DNA from: Moniliophthora roreri
Taxonomy: Eukaryota > Basidiomycota > Agaricomycetes > Agaricales > Marasmiaceae
Length of the DNA stretch: 64,000 nt
NCBI GenBank assembly: GCA_001466705.2
Contig: LATX02000100.1
Location: 744,001-808,000 of the forward strand
Direction of reading: 5' to 3'
How positions within the stretch are numbered: the stretch's first letter is position 1; each line of letters opens with the position of its first letter. Shown piece after piece: positions 46,032 to 59,530 of this stretch. Below the pieces are notes generated by a model. It was not told the origin of the DNA. It did no database searches and saw only the letters and a list, made by a program, of their open reading frames with translations. The position numbers and the translations under genes are program-made.

Positions 46032-47945
46032 TCTGTTTGCCGTTTTCTAGGATCAGTAAGTCATCCTTCAACTATGTGATGTCCTCTGTGCTGAATTATT
46101 TCAAATAACAGTCCTTTGTCTTCAATAATTTATTTTAGGCATATGTCATAGGGATAGCACTAGTATGACACTGGATCAGACTGGTTGCCTTCAGAAGAGG
46201 AATCAGTTGGTTGGGTAAAGCCAGGGAATAATGCAGTATGCTCTACGCCCATGTGTTTTATGATTTGGTGCATATGCAATTACACTTAAAGCATCAAAGT
46301 TGTTCTGACGCTCCTCAAGTAGTGAAAGAAATGATCGTACCATAATTGAAGAGAAAAGGTTCATATTCACACCCACTCTCATCTCAAGAACCATCACACA
46401 TTGCCATGATAAAGATTTCAAAACCCGTCAATATACTGGAAATCCAGAGTAAGCACTGGGTTATGCTGCTACGTGGGCAGGGAGTTGTTTACATGATTCT
46501 TTGACAGTCCAGGCTTTGTGGACCAGTATAGCCTTTCCCCCAAGCGGCCGCGCGGCGCGCGCAATGACACTTTCAGGCGTGTGTACCATGCTCACTGGCG
46601 GTGTTTCCTGATTGCTCCTTGATGTAGGTCCACTGATCTAGACGCAAGTACATGACTGAATTCAGACAAGTTTACCTACTAACCATAGTGCTCAGCTCTG
46701 CATCTCGCAGTCTGGTCAACAAGGCCACCGCTCTTTCAGCCCTCTCGCAGGTACGTGTTCTTGATAAGTCCTGTGTACTGAAAGGCTCAATTCTCGGTAC
46801 ACAGCTAGATTCGTTCTCACAAGAATTGCAGTACCGTTTACTTCAGTCCAAATGTTTGAGTTGGATAAGTGATTGGGGAGGGAGACTTTGGAGTTTGGAC
46901 TGTAAGAATGAAGCGTCTTTAAGATAGAATAAGAATGAATGGGTAGGCGTTGGCAACATGTAGACATTTTAAATTGCATGCTCTACTATCTATTGTGGAA
47001 ACTTCGCCAGTTTGATTGGATCACATATGTGATATCACCACGCTCACCACATCGGAATCGCTTGAACACATATTATGTTGCCGCGCACTGGTAACAGTTT
47101 GCTTAAAAGTAGCGCGTGCACTATTTAAGTATGAACCAACCCTAATTCATGCAAGGGGACAAGATGCATACCTTCAAGAGTGTTAAGGCCTTAAGGACTT
47201 GATCACCATGGATCATCACCACGCATCACCACGCACCTCCCCGATAAATAATTCGCTCATTACACTCTTTGTATTTCTCGGAGAATGCTCTGAATGTCCT
47301 GAAAGACTTTTTCAAGTGTGTGTCAAATTTTTGGTGCTGCTTTGGTTCATTCCAAATAATGTCCCGCCTGTCGATGAGTAGGATCGTTTGATGTGCACTC
47401 AATAACATCGTTATGACTGGCCATTCATGGGACCAAAAATCCTTACCTTTTCAATTGACAAGATATTGCCACTAAGGGCTTGTCAGCACTCCCCGAGCTT
47501 ATATTCCGAGTTTCGAGGCATTACAATGACAGTCAGATGATAGGTGAATATTTCTTTAGATTTCGGGTATGATTCCGAGATGTCCGAGGTGAAGTTCTAC
47601 ATCTCAATACAGCAGGGCTTTGTCGTACGAAGCTCAATTTGATTCAATACATAATATTTATGATTTCCTCTTCATATATATGTGGATCTAAAGCCCTATA
47701 CTACAGTTCATTTTACATGCATTACTGTCTACGGCGACACTCGTGGTGTGATCTATGCCATGAGCTCCCGAATGCTCTAAGTAAATTCAACTGGTGTTTC
47801 TGCAAATCTATGGAGTGAGTGTCAGCCATATAACACTAAGAATATAGGTCAAGATGAATACATTTACGACTAAGTAACACCAAATTTCATTTGAAGTGGC
47901 TGTCTTGGCGTTGGACCACATCCGACGTAACCCAATAAATGCAAN
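46032..47945. mobile_element. Interior of the CACCTTTGG long-TIR element
   Basis: About 1.9 kb between two 385-bp inverted repeats. Open frames are short (for example 46652-46927, plus) and no transposase motif is recognised, so the element is probably non-autonomous or internally deleted. The N at 47945 sits exactly at the inner edge of the right repeat, so some interior may be missing. Confidence 0.5.
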
Positions 47946-48330
47946 AGACTACACTTGACGTCTCGGTGATAAATCCGGAAAGGGAAGGGTGCTCGGGACT
48001 GGCTGAGGCGAGATGATGATGGTTCGATGTCAAGAGGCGGCTGTTGATGAATATCTGTGCGGTTGATGGTTGGGACAACGCCGAGGCGACGGCGACAGAA
48101 TTTGAAAGGTGACGACATACAGTACGGGGAATGCCGAGCTGAGAGGGCAGAGGGACTTCAGTGAGAGCTCGAAGACTTGGTGAGCAAGCTGGAAAATTAT
48201 CGAAACTATTTGAGATATGCGAGGGTGGTTTCTGCGTGCGGCCAGAAAAAAATTCTAACGTCAAATCTGATGGACCGGTGTCCCCCTTCTGGCCCATCAG
48301 ATATGACGTTCTGGGTGGGAACCAAAGGTG
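47946..48330 (-). repeat. Right 385-bp terminal inverted repeat (CACCTTTGG family)
   Basis: The inverse of 45647-46031, ending GGGAACCAAAGGTG. Differences from the left copy include CpG to CpA/TpG changes such as GACGTCGAG versus GACGTCAAG. Confidence 0.75.
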
Positions 48331-51300
48331 ACCCGGAACACCTTCGAATTTGGCTGAAGATCATTGGCAGGAACCGAGGAGCAAAACAATTCCATAACAT
48401 GGAACACACTTGGAATGTTGTCAATAGTTGAGGCCTGATGGGGTCATTTGCGGGGCGGCAAGATTTGAAGACGATGACGGTGGGAGGCGCCGTGAGTGTG
48501 ACAGGCTGTGACGCAATCGACTTTTTTTCTTCTTTCGCTCTCATGTTTCGTCAGCGACATGGAGATTCCAAGGGACATCAATTCTATAAAGCTTGTCGGA
48601 TAACACTAGGACGTCGACGGTGAGGCAGCTAGTTATCCTTCTCAAGCCTGTTCTGACTCGAATCAGAATCAGCATCCTCCAGGTACACCGTACCTGTCCA
48701 AAGACTTTCGTTGAGGCAATCATGAAAAGACTTGACGACGACGATTGCAAGTAACGAGTGGTGGAGAAATAAACCAGAACGGACCAGAACAGCTTGAAGG
48801 TCTGCCCTGACAATATCATTATAAAATAGTTATTTCATCGACTGATTGCTCTTGTTCAGGCCTTGACCATCCGCTGCTCTTATCATCTACACGGTCGCAT
48901 ACGTAAAGGTTGGACGTCTATCCATTATCCACGGGGATCCTCCATCAGCCATATAAAGTCCGTCCTCCGAAAGCAGGACGGTGCTCGCTGGTCGACAACT
49001 ACAGGTCAACGCGAGGACCATTCCAGACACGTTTCCTTTTCTACACGTCGAGAAACGTGAGTGTATCGTCCACCCCAACCGATCCGAACACTGACTTACT
49101 CCTCAGCGAGAAACTTTGAATCGCACCCGAATTCATGATTCTAACACTCCTTCAACTACTCGACCTACATACCTTCCCCTCTCCGCTCACTCACTCTGTC
49201 CTACGCCGGACCAGATTCACGCGAAAGCTGTCGAAATTGACTAAAAACGCGTGTATTCGGTGTATCACCGCACCTTCCTCACGAAACAACCCTCGTGTCA
49301 TAGAATTGCACTCCCAGCTGCAAACGTGTCCACGTACATGGTACTCAGAGTATCCCGGAGCGCAAGCGCTTGTCTGGGACTCATACGCCGTTTATTCGTG
49401 ACCTTTCCCAGGCCCAGGCTCAGGCCCGCCGCCGAGGGAGGCAGCCATACCCGTACTTTATGCCATCGAATCGGAACCCAGCTGTTCCCAAAGTGCTGCT
49501 ACACAAAGAGCCACCCTTTCAGCCCCCCTTCACGCACGTATCGCCCATGACCACTGGTTCCTATACGATTTGCGTTGGGACATCTTTCTCAACATTCCCA
49601 GCGTATTAATGTTCTCCAACCTTCCTCGGCCGACTACTCGATCCGATTCGATGGTGTGTACGGATGTCGAGTCTTTCCTCTTATTGCCTATTCGGGATAT
49701 GAAATCTTGGATTTGGAGGTGTTCTTTCGGGGGTATGGTGTTAGGGTGATGGTGAGCATAGAAAGATGGCAATTCATTGGGCGGAGTCCGTGCAGGGGTG
49801 CCTGGAGACTTGGAGAAGATGAGGCGGAAATGGGGCGAGGGCATCGCAGTCGAGGGTTGATTTACAGTAAACGCACGACACGTTATTGCTGTCGCTCCTA
49901 ATGTAGAATGTGCGATTCTAAAACCCAAGTTATAATTATCGCGTTGGGAAAGGGTACCGGCCATTCTTTTTCCGTCTGATTCGGTAAACGTTCCTGAGCC
50001 TCTGACTAATCGACTGTTACCAGTCGGAGTGAGCTTCGTTCTCAGCTTGGCGGCATTATCAACTCCCTTACACGCGTCACCCAGCGGCGCAACGTGGATC
50101 TTTTTCTCGTACTTTGAGCTTCAAGGTTCAAGGAGGATGTCTCAGCCAGAACGTGAGTCGGTATCTGTTTATATCCAATATACTGTTGGTTTTTTTGCAC
50201 CATGAAGTATACCGTATGAAGATTCCGCTGAAAACCGCTGCCTGTGAATAGACTTGGGTATTGTGGCTCATTTAGTCACGCATGCGAGCTAACTATCGGT
50301 ATTATAAATTCCCCAGCGGGATTTTCTCGGCTTGAGAAAGACCGTGGATGAGGCCCAGTCTATGTCCCTTACATTTCACCCCAACTCGGACCCGCCGGAA
50401 CACAAAACAGTATCAATTGATTCCCCTATTCTAGTCTCTCGGTATGTTGGTTGCATCTATCTTCTGATACCAAGCCACTCACTTGAGCTGAAGGGACAAG
50501 GATATTTCAGCAGTCAAGTCAGATGGAATCCACATAATTCTGATCAAGTTCAAGTTCATTCCTCAGGCCTCCGGAGTCAGCGGGCCTTGGTTCACTACGT
50601 CTCCCTTTGCATTTGTGACCATCCACCATGTTCGATGAGCTAGGAGGCAGGCAAACTGGCAACCGATCCTGAAGATGAAACTCGGAGGACCGACCGACAA
50701 TCAGCGCTTCTCTTTTAGCCAGACTCTAGACTCGCGCAAATGAGTGGAGGTCTCAACAGTCATGATGGTGGTTACTACTACGGATCACGATCAGGACATT
50801 GCAGCTCAGAAGCCTCAAAACATGTGATAGACCGGTATGTACTACCTTCCATCACTCGAGCCCCAGAAAGGGCTGATGACCACACAATGTCATTACTTTG
50901 GAAGGTTCAAAGGATCTTTGTGCATGTCAGACTCATGCCCTATTTCCTTATTCTTGTTCTGGCCTGATCATTGTTCAGTTGTCCAGGGCCACAGCACAAC
51001 TTATGTGTTCTACAGAAGTCAACCCCCAATTCTGATAATTGACCCTTGGACTTGACTGAGTAACTGGTTTCCTTTGGAAAAGATGATTGCAAATACAACA
51101 GTTTCTGCCAAACATAGGTTCAGTTTTCCTATCTGTGTTCTCCCATTGTAATTCAGTATCATATGAGTTATCTTCAGATCACAAAGGCAGAATTAGGCCA
51201 GTAACAACTGCAAAGCAGAGGTTAAAAATATATCACAGAAGGCAGAGATGTGTAGAATCATATGAGTTGCGGGCTTCAGTGTACTAATGATACTGATCTT

Positions 51301-51508
51301 TGACCAGAGATGACAACCATCACATTAGTGACTTTCCAGATCCATGATCCATCTCAATGTGCATGCAATATCCATCTTATGTGACATCCTAATAGAGTTT
51401 AAACATAACTGCCCCTCCTACAGCATATTTTTGGTGCAAAGTAATTTAAATGAAGAGTATAAAAGTGAGCCTTGGTCCATTGCATGCCTCACTCTGTGAT
51501 TGTGTACC
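48331..51508. other. No gene recognised
   Basis: About 3.2 kb with short, conflicting frames only. A 79-codon plus-strand frame at 49370-49609 and a 144-codon minus-strand frame at 49530-49964 overlap, and neither shows a domain. The stretch 49100-49560 is C-rich with Pro/Arg-rich translations and might be a degraded coding region. The last 100 bases should hold the promoter of the next gene; TATAAAAG occurs at about 51458, 50 bases before the ATG. Confidence 0.4.
51457..51466 (+). promoter_or_regulatory. TATA-like box before the membrane-protein gene
   Basis: AGTATAAAAGTGAGCC lies about 50 bases upstream of the ATG at 51509, a plausible core promoter position. Confidence 0.4.
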
Positions 51509-53101
51509 ATGTCCAACTCCTCTGTAACAGAAGAAGATATTGCACCTTTTGATTCAATCACTACTATCCTGGTGCAGCCAATGGCAGATCTCACTGTATG
51601 TCTTCTCTTCCTGCCAGTTTCCATCCTCTCAGCACTCTGCCATTTCTCTAGGTTATGCTTTACATCTATGGTAAACTTAAACCCTTCAGCACAGTCACTA
51701 CAGGCATCTGACATGCAACCCATGCCAGGCATCTACACTGTCCTATTTATCATTTCACTCCATATTCTCATCCACCAACAGGATCGCCCAAACCGAGCAC
51801 TCTATATGTTGTTCACCATAGTGCTTTTTACTCTGACAAGTGCAAATAACATTGTGTGGATCTTTATCTCTGCCTACCAAGCAACCCTGGAGTTTACATT
51901 TATTAAAAATCGGGATTGGACATCATGGTTGGCATATTTGCAGCATGATAATGTGAAGACAATCTCATTGTATGTAGGAAGTTACTTACATCAACTCATT
52001 GTGACTAAGAGTATTCCTGCTCTATTTAGTAGCTTTGAATTGATTTTGCCACTATGCTTAGTGTAAGCCCACTTTCTTCATATATTTGGACTTACTAGCT
52101 AATCCACTTGAGATAGAATTACAGCAGACTTGATGCTAGTATGTCCCTTATGATAATTCTCTGTTATGGATTTCCATGCTCATTCTTAAAATTTCTCAGC
52201 TCCATCGCTGCTATATAATATGGGGCTCATCCAAATGGATTGCATTTCCAATAATCTTCCTTATGGCTTCACTAGCTAGTAAGTCTTCTCTTAATTTTGT
52301 TGCATTACCTACCTTATTTTGACACTGATACTAGTCTGTGAAATTGTTGCCTCTGCATTCATGGTCATTGGTCTTGACAACTTTGCTAATCCAGCAAGAT
52401 GGCAGCTATACCTCCAGGGTGCTACTATAGATGGAGCTTTCTTAATGGCAAACATGGGCATCAATACCATTTTGACACTACTCACAGGTCAGTCCTGTCT
52501 AATCTGTCTAATCTGTGGAAACCAAATAGGAACGAACTCACTTCCTTATAGCTGGTCGTATATGGTGGATCAGCCGTGAAGCACGGAAACATATGGGACC
52601 TGCTATTAAAACTAAGTATAACATGATTGTAGCTATTATGTATGTCTTTCAACTCTCCTTCAATTAAGAGGACTTGTCCTCACTTGTAGCTCATTAGCTT
52701 GGAGAGTGGGATCCTCTACCCCATCTTCCTTACTGCTGACATAATTGTCAAGACATTGGCTGATCCAGCTAATAATGGTTCATCACCTTTTTCATTTGAG
52801 GTTGTTGCATTTCAAGTTGCTGTATGTTCAATGTTTCTTTTTTTGTTGTCAAACTAACTTGAAACATAATTTATAGGGAATTGCCCCAACATTGATCATT
52901 ATAAGGGCAGCCAAAGGCAAAACTATTGAACATACAAGCACAAACCAAGTTGTGTCAAGTCTTCATTTTGCTGATGGTGCAGGTCCAAGATCTGGGAATT
53001 TGGATACCAGATCACAGGTACAGACAGTTGATATTGAGGCTAGCCTGTCAACAGAGAGGATACAAAACCCAGGGGAGGAAAGGCCATATAGGTTACCTTG
53101 A
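51509..53101 (+). CDS. Multi-exon polytopic membrane protein of a family common in Agaricomycetes
   Basis: Exons that fit: 51509-51595, 51652-51670, 51729 to about 52043, a short exon near 52122-52138, 52200-52278, 52335-52487, 52552-52639, 52698-52821 and 52877-53101 (TGA). Junctions from the exon at 52200 onward agree in phase, giving LHRCYIIWGSSKWIAFPIIF, CEIVASAFMVIGLDNFANPA, GRIWWISREARKHMGP, ESGILYPIFLTADIIVK and GIAPTLIIIRAAKGK. The order RCYIIW, GRIWWISREA, ESGILYP, QVAGIAPTLIIIRA is the signature of a widespread uncharacterised mushroom membrane protein family. I count six or seven hydrophobic helices, including IYTVLFIISLHILI and ALYMLFTIVLFTL. The tail after about 52940 is hydrophilic. 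The junctions between 51990 and 52200 are uncertain. Function unknown; probably plasma membrane or endomembrane. Confidence 0.68.
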
Positions 53102-53339
53102 CATCTGTTACTGTGTCATAGACTACCCTACATTTCACAATGCTCCTGTACTGCTTCAGCATCCTTTCCACTCAAAGAATTGAATTTCAGTAGTACAAGA
53201 ATCAACTAATTTATCAATGTTCAACTTGCCATAAACAAACTTGTATCCCATAGATACATAACTCATAACTGATACATGTATGTTTGGAGTACATATATAA
53301 AAGAGTGATCAGTAATTTAAAAAGGTGAAAAACAGAGAT

Positions 53340-54445
53340 AAATCAAAATGAGCATGCAAACCTCAACAACTGGCAACCTCAGCCACAACCAGCTCCTCAC
53401 CCCACTTCTCTCCCATCCACCCTTGCATAAGTGCTGTCCAAACCACCTTGTTCTGCTCAACCTTCCCTTTTGTCTCATCCTCCTGCTTTTGTGCCTCATC
53501 AGCACTCTTCCTTATCTCTTCTTTCCATGCCTTTGTCTCCATCTTCAAACGCTGTGCAACAACCTTACGTTCCAATGCCACTCTTTCTTTCCTCCAAGAT
53601 CAATGAACTGGATCTGAGTTTGAACATCCGTAATACCAGGGATCGGGGGATGCTTGTTCGATACCTTCCAAATTTGAGCTGTTCCATGAACAGCTTCTTT
53701 GGAAGGTGAGATTTCGTCGCCTGCTGTTACCGAAAGCTGAGGTGAGGAAGGCGCATTTGGTGGCTTCGTGGAGGTGTTGACAGAGAGTGTAATGAGGTGG
53801 TTGATGAGTGGTTTTGTGGGTATGGATACATAGCAAGCTCGGGCTGGAGTGACTCTAAGAGCCTGAGTCTGAGCCAGTGTTTGTTGTGAGATCCCGAACA
53901 AGCGGCATACAAACCTCCCAAACCGCAATTCTTCTATATCATTCACGAGGATCTAGACTATCATTCGTGCAACCAACATTGCCATTACCGAGGCGAAATT
54001 GAGCCAGTTGTAGGTACGTGCCTTTAAGAGGCTGTGATCCGGCAAGTCAAAACCGCTCAGTTGCAACTTCAAAAAAAAAAGCGTATCCCGTCCCAAAGTC
54101 AGACAATATCGCGGATTGAAAACTGCCTAGAACGTGTTTTAATATGTTGCAATCAGGCGAAAGAGTAGTATAAACTCACCGAAATGTCTTCTCATACAAG
54201 TGAATCCATCCCAGATATTTGTTATTCCGTTCTGTCTTCCCTTCGTTGATATCGCATAATTTCAGTTTCAACTCTTTCTTGTGATTTGAAAGATACCGTA
54301 GAGCGCCGTCGTCGTGGTTACTGATGATCAAGTGCCGCTCAAGTGCCGCCCCGGTACATTGTCGTCCTCCATCATAAGCCCAGCACTGCGACTCAAACCC
54401 ACCGGAAGTACTAAATCGTCTAATGTCTTGGTTGGCTGCTTTCAT
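53340..54445 (-). CDS. Unrecognised gene with coiled-coil-like C-terminus (structure uncertain)
   Basis: The minus strand shows a first open segment from 54445 (MKAANQDIRRFSTSGGF...) ending KTFR before a GTGAGT donor at about 54177. A second long frame runs 53946-53590 with RLFGISQQTLAQTQALRVTP and IPGITDVQTQIQFIDLGGKK. A third, shifted by one base, runs from 53581 (VALERKVVAQRLKMETKAW) to about 53363 with a charged helix and GWMGEKWGEELVVAEVA. The last two join naturally in sense but not in frame, so either a base is missing near 53582 or an unseen intron exists. Whether the first segment belongs to the same gene is unclear. No family recognised. Confidence 0.35.
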
Positions 54446-57193
54446 TTCTTCCGATACCAGGTCAACTCACTTGTATCACTTTCCTGAAGAAACAAGGATA
54501 TTCCGGCGGTGTTAAGCTTACTACAATGGACTCCTGATGAAATCCATTCCCTTTCGCACCTCGTTCGCACCTCACATTCGTTGCTACTATGAAAGGATCA
54601 GTGGGGTTTGATTCACTGCCCTTAACTTGTATTGCGACTATGTATCATGTTCGATTTGGGACTTCAAGCGTGTACGAATCCGGCACGTTCTTTCTCTGTT
54701 ACCACCACCATCGTGGGTGCTAGGCTCACCGGTACATCTTCTTTTATACATTCCTACATCTAATCGCTAAATTACTCATTATAGGATTGTTATAGGACCA
54801 TGTACTGGCGTTAGAGAGGTAGGAGGTGGGAAGAGAAGGAGGGAGAAAATTCGGGTATGGGATACCAGGTGCGTGCCTCATTTTCATTTTCCTCCGCTCT
54901 TCTTTTGACATATATCTCTTTTTTTCAGCTTCCATCGACCCAGTCTCGACACTTCCAGACCTCAAGCACATCATCATCGCTCCACCCAAATCTCCGCCAC
55001 TTCACCCGTAACTGCACCCGCCTTAACCACTGCCTCCAGCGTCATCTCCAGCGCCCAAAGACTCCAGACAGCTCTTCTAGGAGTTTTCAGGGTCGCTGAT
55101 TCCGAATCTTACCTCGCTATGACTTGGAGATGTCATTTTTCTGGTAGTTTGAAGGCCCTATATACCTAAAACCAAACTACCACCTTTTCCAGTGTACCCA
55201 TCTCCAACACAACGCTGAATTCCCGTTCTCAGGGTATGCGAGTAACGACAGTGACATCATCAGGTGCTTTTGTCACCGTCCGCGTCGCACGTTCAGCACT
55301 GGCAACGACATATGTCTCCCCGCCCCGACTCCAGCGCACCAAACACGCATTCGGCTCAGCTCAATTACCAGCAACTCTTGGCGAACTCTAACTCACGGCA
55401 ACATGTTCCATATTCAAATAATCCGATTCTCGTTCCATTCCGACTCTTGTCCGATTCCCTTTCCCTGCCCAACGCCAAGTCTCCTCCGTGCGACTCACGT
55501 TCCGCTTGTCAATTTCCTGAAATGGAACCCTGCAGTCACTGACAACTTTCTTTCTATTCTTCCTTCGTTACGGTTCACTTCTATCCTTTCGACAATATCT
55601 AGTTCCTACTCAACATGTTCCGCTCTCGCCTTCGCAGCCGCTATTTTCATCTCAGCATCCCTCATTCCTCGAAACGGCAACACCAACCAAGATAACGCTG
55701 TCCTCGTGGCTTCCGGTAACCTGAATTCCTTGGGCTCGATTGGAATTACCAACAGTCCCAACTAAGATACGGATACCGCTCCGTTTGGTGGTACGTGGCC
55801 GTCCCGTTACCGGACTGCTGCATAATAACTAACTAGGCCATGGCCTGCAGGAGAACTCGAAGGAGGAACAGCTGATTATGGTCTCGGTGGCGGATTCGCC
55901 ATTGGGATGAAGGATACAACTGTTGTATTTTGGTATCGGCGTGCTGAATAATGTTTCCGCAGAGTACGCGCCAGCGCTCCAAGTCTGATTTTCCCCTTAT
56001 TGACTGATATTCTTGTTAGTACCACTCTCATTATCACCAAGGACAGGCCCGTCAAGTTCACATTTGTATCTATCGTTAGTACCATCTGCCCCGAGACCAT
56101 TATAAACGAGAAGAAGGATGTCGAATGTGTTTCTGACAGCTACTAAGGCCGCGGACTTTGAATATTTGAATGAAGGGTACGTGAAACGCCACATCCTTTC
56201 TCACTCTCTGACTAATACCCTCGTCATCACAGACCCGTTTTTCCGAGACTTCTATTCGGGCTCTGGACATTCACAACCGACACTTACTCTGTCGTATCAA
56301 GGAAGACTTGCGATGCCGCTAAGTATTCATTCATACCTGTTGCTACCGTCGGTCCATCTTTACTCAAGTCGTTTAGACGCTTTATTCTTACCGTGTACCT
56401 CTGATTGTACTTGGAATATAGCGGTTTCTCCGGATCAGAGGAAATACTTATTGAAACATTATGTTCGACGTCAGAATGTTTCAATGCCTGAGCCCATTGA
56501 CACGCCACCGCTCTTTTTACTCCACTACCGAATCTCATTCTTGACCTCCTCGTTCACGTTATGTTTTCTATAGCTCATCGTAATTGAATGTGAGGGCTTT
56601 ACCGCACCTTTTGTTGGACATTCCCTCAGGAACCCTTTGGGCGACCCTCTTTTTGGAAAACCACAGCTTGGACCAGTGCCGTGGTATCCATCAAGTTTCA
56701 TCTCAGATCTTCCTCTCGGGCGGATCTAGTGTCGAGGACTGTCGTTCACAACATGTATATTCAGAAAGGGTTCAGGACGTGATTTCAGAGACTTTTGAGG
56801 CTTTACGTGCGTATCATACTCCATTTCCAAAATCTGATTCTGATTCTGCTCCGATCTTTGCTCAGCTGTTTACACATCCAACTCGTGGCTCCTGGATTTC
56901 CAACTAATCTGTAGAGCATCTCTGGCGTAGAACAAGGGTGGAAGATGGCACCTCTGTCGGCGCGAATGACCAAAACTCCCTGCACGAGCGACTTTACAGA
57001 TTCACTTCAGCGCCCATCTCATAAGACGCGACTCATCCACAAAAATCAATATGGGTTTCCCTTCCTCATTCTTGGCATACATTTGCCACTGTCGTAGTTC
57101 AGCCAAATCACGAATCTCACCGTTCGCTGAGTCAAAATCACAAATTGAGGATGCTCTGAATGAACGCAAAAAAAAAAAATGATATTGGACGAA
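54446..57193. other. No gene assigned; possible degraded coding DNA
   Basis: Short frames occur on both strands. Plus-strand segments 55264-55760 (TSGAFVTVRVARSALATTY in one frame, SSYSTCSALAFAAAIFISAS in another) and 56118-56573 look somewhat protein-like, but frames change often and no domain is recognised. An A run is present at about 57168-57179 just downstream of the D-amino-acid oxidase gene. Confidence 0.35.
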
Positions 57194-58642
57194 CTACATA
57201 TTTTCTTGGTCACTGCCACTAGAATCTACAGACATCTCGTAGGCACGAACTTGCTTGGCTACCACTTGACTTCCACTCTTGTCCTGCATCACAGGCCTCT
57301 CTTGGGCAATCGCTCCCGCCACGAGCAACTCGACCTCAAGCGCACAGCCAAAGGATAACGACCAGCCAGCGCCAGCGTGCCCATACGAATGCACGATGCA
57401 ACTATACCATTTCCCGGTGTTTGGAGTACGCAATTCGCGCTCTACACGGACGTCGCCTTTGCGTGCTGGACGCAGGCCTTTTGCAAGTGGATACGCACTA
57501 TCGATATAGGTTGGGTCGACCTTGTTCAGGAAGTCCTTGGCATTCTTCGCTATTCTCTTGACCTTGTCATGATTCTCGTCAAAGTGAAGATCTGCGTTAT
57601 CTGGCTCAGAGAAGCCGCCGACATACAAGATCTCATCATTGCGAGGGACGATAAAAATGAACCTGCAAACGACGTCAGAAGGTCGAACAGAAACAGCTCA
57701 GGCTGGGAATGGGAACGAGGAAGTTGATGGTGAACGTACTCTGTCTCTACATGTCCTTCCGCGGTCGCTGATACAACGAGGGCGTCATTAATCTTTCGCC
57801 AGCGCTTTCCGTTATTGAAGAGACGTAGAACGGCCCCCCGAAGCGGGTACACATTGTCATCTTGAGCGAGCTCCTTCGCACCTAGACCGGTAGCATTGAC
57901 AATGGCCTGTGCAGAATACTCTTCAAGGAGCTGCTTCTCCTGGCCGAGCAAGTCACCCTCGATACGCTTACCCTCGACGAATTTTGCCCCCTTGTCTCTA
58001 ACGAGCCTTGTAATCTCGATAAGTGCAGCATCCGTGTCAATGAGCGGCGAGAGGATCTGGTAAGCATCCTTCCACGTTTCCTCCGAGATGCCAATATTGT
58101 GAATAATGCTGGCGTCGTGGCAGAAACCACTCACACCGCTGCGTTGGATCTCCCGCATCTTGTGTAACTGGAGCTCATCGTCTTTAACGAGCTTGTCGAA
58201 GAAAAAGATAGTGTTGCGCATTTGGACGCTGAAATCCTTTGCGAGCACCGGGTCGGCAGCCATGTGCTTGAAGACGTGGTAGGAAACCATTGCCCAGCGT
58301 TTCGAACTCTCGAGTGTAGTTTGGTTAGAAGTATGTCCGCACACGGAGGGCGGATACTCCCATCTGTGGAACCATGGTTAAGTAAGTGGGTGTTGATGTC
58401 CTAGGGTTTGTAACAGTGAATACTCACAGTGCACCTGCAATCTGGGACGTCAACCGCTTGCCATCTCGTGTGGCAAAGTGCTCTGCTATCAAAGTGACAT
58501 GGTAGCCCCGGTCAAGCAGCGTCCAAGCTGTCGACATGCCAATGATGCCTGCGCCAATTACTAGGACGCGTGGTGAATTGGGTCTAGGTCGAATAGCAGG
58601 GCTACGATCAAAGTTGAGGAAGGTTTCTTGTTCTCCGGACAT
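57194..58642 (-). CDS. D-amino-acid oxidase family FAD enzyme
   Basis: Three exons on the minus strand: 58642-58428, 58363-57740 and 57662-57194, with introns of 64 and 77 bp, giving 436 codons including the stop with phases agreeing. The N-terminal dinucleotide-binding motif VLVIGAGIIGMSTAWTL begins at about residue 26. The C-terminal family signature SCIVHSYGHAGAGWSLSFGC is present, with the His-x-Tyr-Gly core seen in D-amino-acid and D-aspartate oxidases. The VNATGLGAKEL segment is the second FAD contact region. The reaction known for the family is oxidation of D-amino acids to 2-oxo acids with ammonia and hydrogen peroxide. At 435 residues it is longer than the usual 340-370. The C-terminus ends DQENM rather than a peroxisomal SKL-type signal, so a cytosolic location is possible. 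The start at 58642 is the first ATG in the frame. Confidence 0.88.
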
Positions 58643-59146
58643 GACGGGTCACCGGTCACTGCTAGTGTAAGATGCGACGAGAATGGAATGGCAAAGTTGG
58701 AGGTGTGCAAAGTGCAATAGACCAGGACCCTGGTTCCCGCGTATTTTATAACACATCGCACTCACGGATCACCCGCATAGAAATTGTGTAATCCTCCCTG
58801 CATTTGTAACCCAAGGACAGACAGGTTCGAAAAATCCGTGCGAGACGCAAGTGGCCTGGATCCGTAATCCATTTCTCCAATAGTTCTGCAACACCCCAAA
58901 TAGAACAAATCGTCTGGAACCCGTAGAAAAACTATATAGCACTATATAGCACAGATAGTCAAATAGTATGCATAGGCAACCTGGGTACTATACAGCAAGG
59001 CCTTCTACTACCCGAAGAAGTGATCGACTACCTGATACTATATTGTAGAACCTCGGCAAGCCTCAAAAATTGGGCGAAGACAGACAGTGACACCCGATCA
59101 TAGAAATTTTCTGAAAGACTAAGAAACACTCAGCCAATCCTGGAGT
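58643..59146. other. Upstream region of the oxidase gene
   Basis: About 500 bases. The part next to 58642 should contain the oxidase promoter; TATTTTATAA near 58742 is a candidate core element on the coding strand. The short direct repeat ACTATATAGC occurs twice near 58930-58950. No gene. Confidence 0.35.
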
Positions 59147-59530
59147 TCAGGTTAATTCAGGGTTCCGACCGATACCTCGGGTTTGACGTCGTGAAACGCT
59201 CATCACGGCCCAAATCTGAAGGGTCCTCGAGCTAGGAGGCCGCCCGTCGTTAAAGCCCACCGTCAATTCTGAGAGCGCTCCAAGTTCGACTTCAGTATTG
59301 AAGTCCCTCTGCCCTCTCAGTCTGGCACTTTCCGTCCCATCAAATATCGTCACTATTCCCATTTCGTCGACATTGCCGTGTGTTTCCGACGATCAGCCAC
59401 ACAGATAATGATCAACACCCGCCTCTTGACATCGGACCACCATCATCATCTCACGTCATTATCGCGTTCTCACTCAGTCCAGCATTCCTTCCCATTCCGG
59501 AATTATCGCGAGGCATGAAGTCCTTCCGTT
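59147..59530 (+). repeat. Solo terminal repeat of a third long-TIR variant
   Basis: The segment contains CCGCCCGTCGTTAAAGCCCA, CCCTCTGCCCTCTCAGTC and CCCGCCTCTTGACATCGGAC in the same order as the two long-TIR families, but with many differences. No partner in inverse orientation is seen nearby, so it is probably a solo or broken copy. Confidence 0.5.

Noticed and set aside
45647..48330. Two LTRs of a retrotransposon
   Set aside because: The 385-bp repeats are in inverse, not direct, orientation and no pol or polypurine tract lies between them.
54857..56573. A secreted or carbohydrate-active enzyme gene
   Set aside because: Some stretches look protein-like, but frames change repeatedly and no motif could be named.
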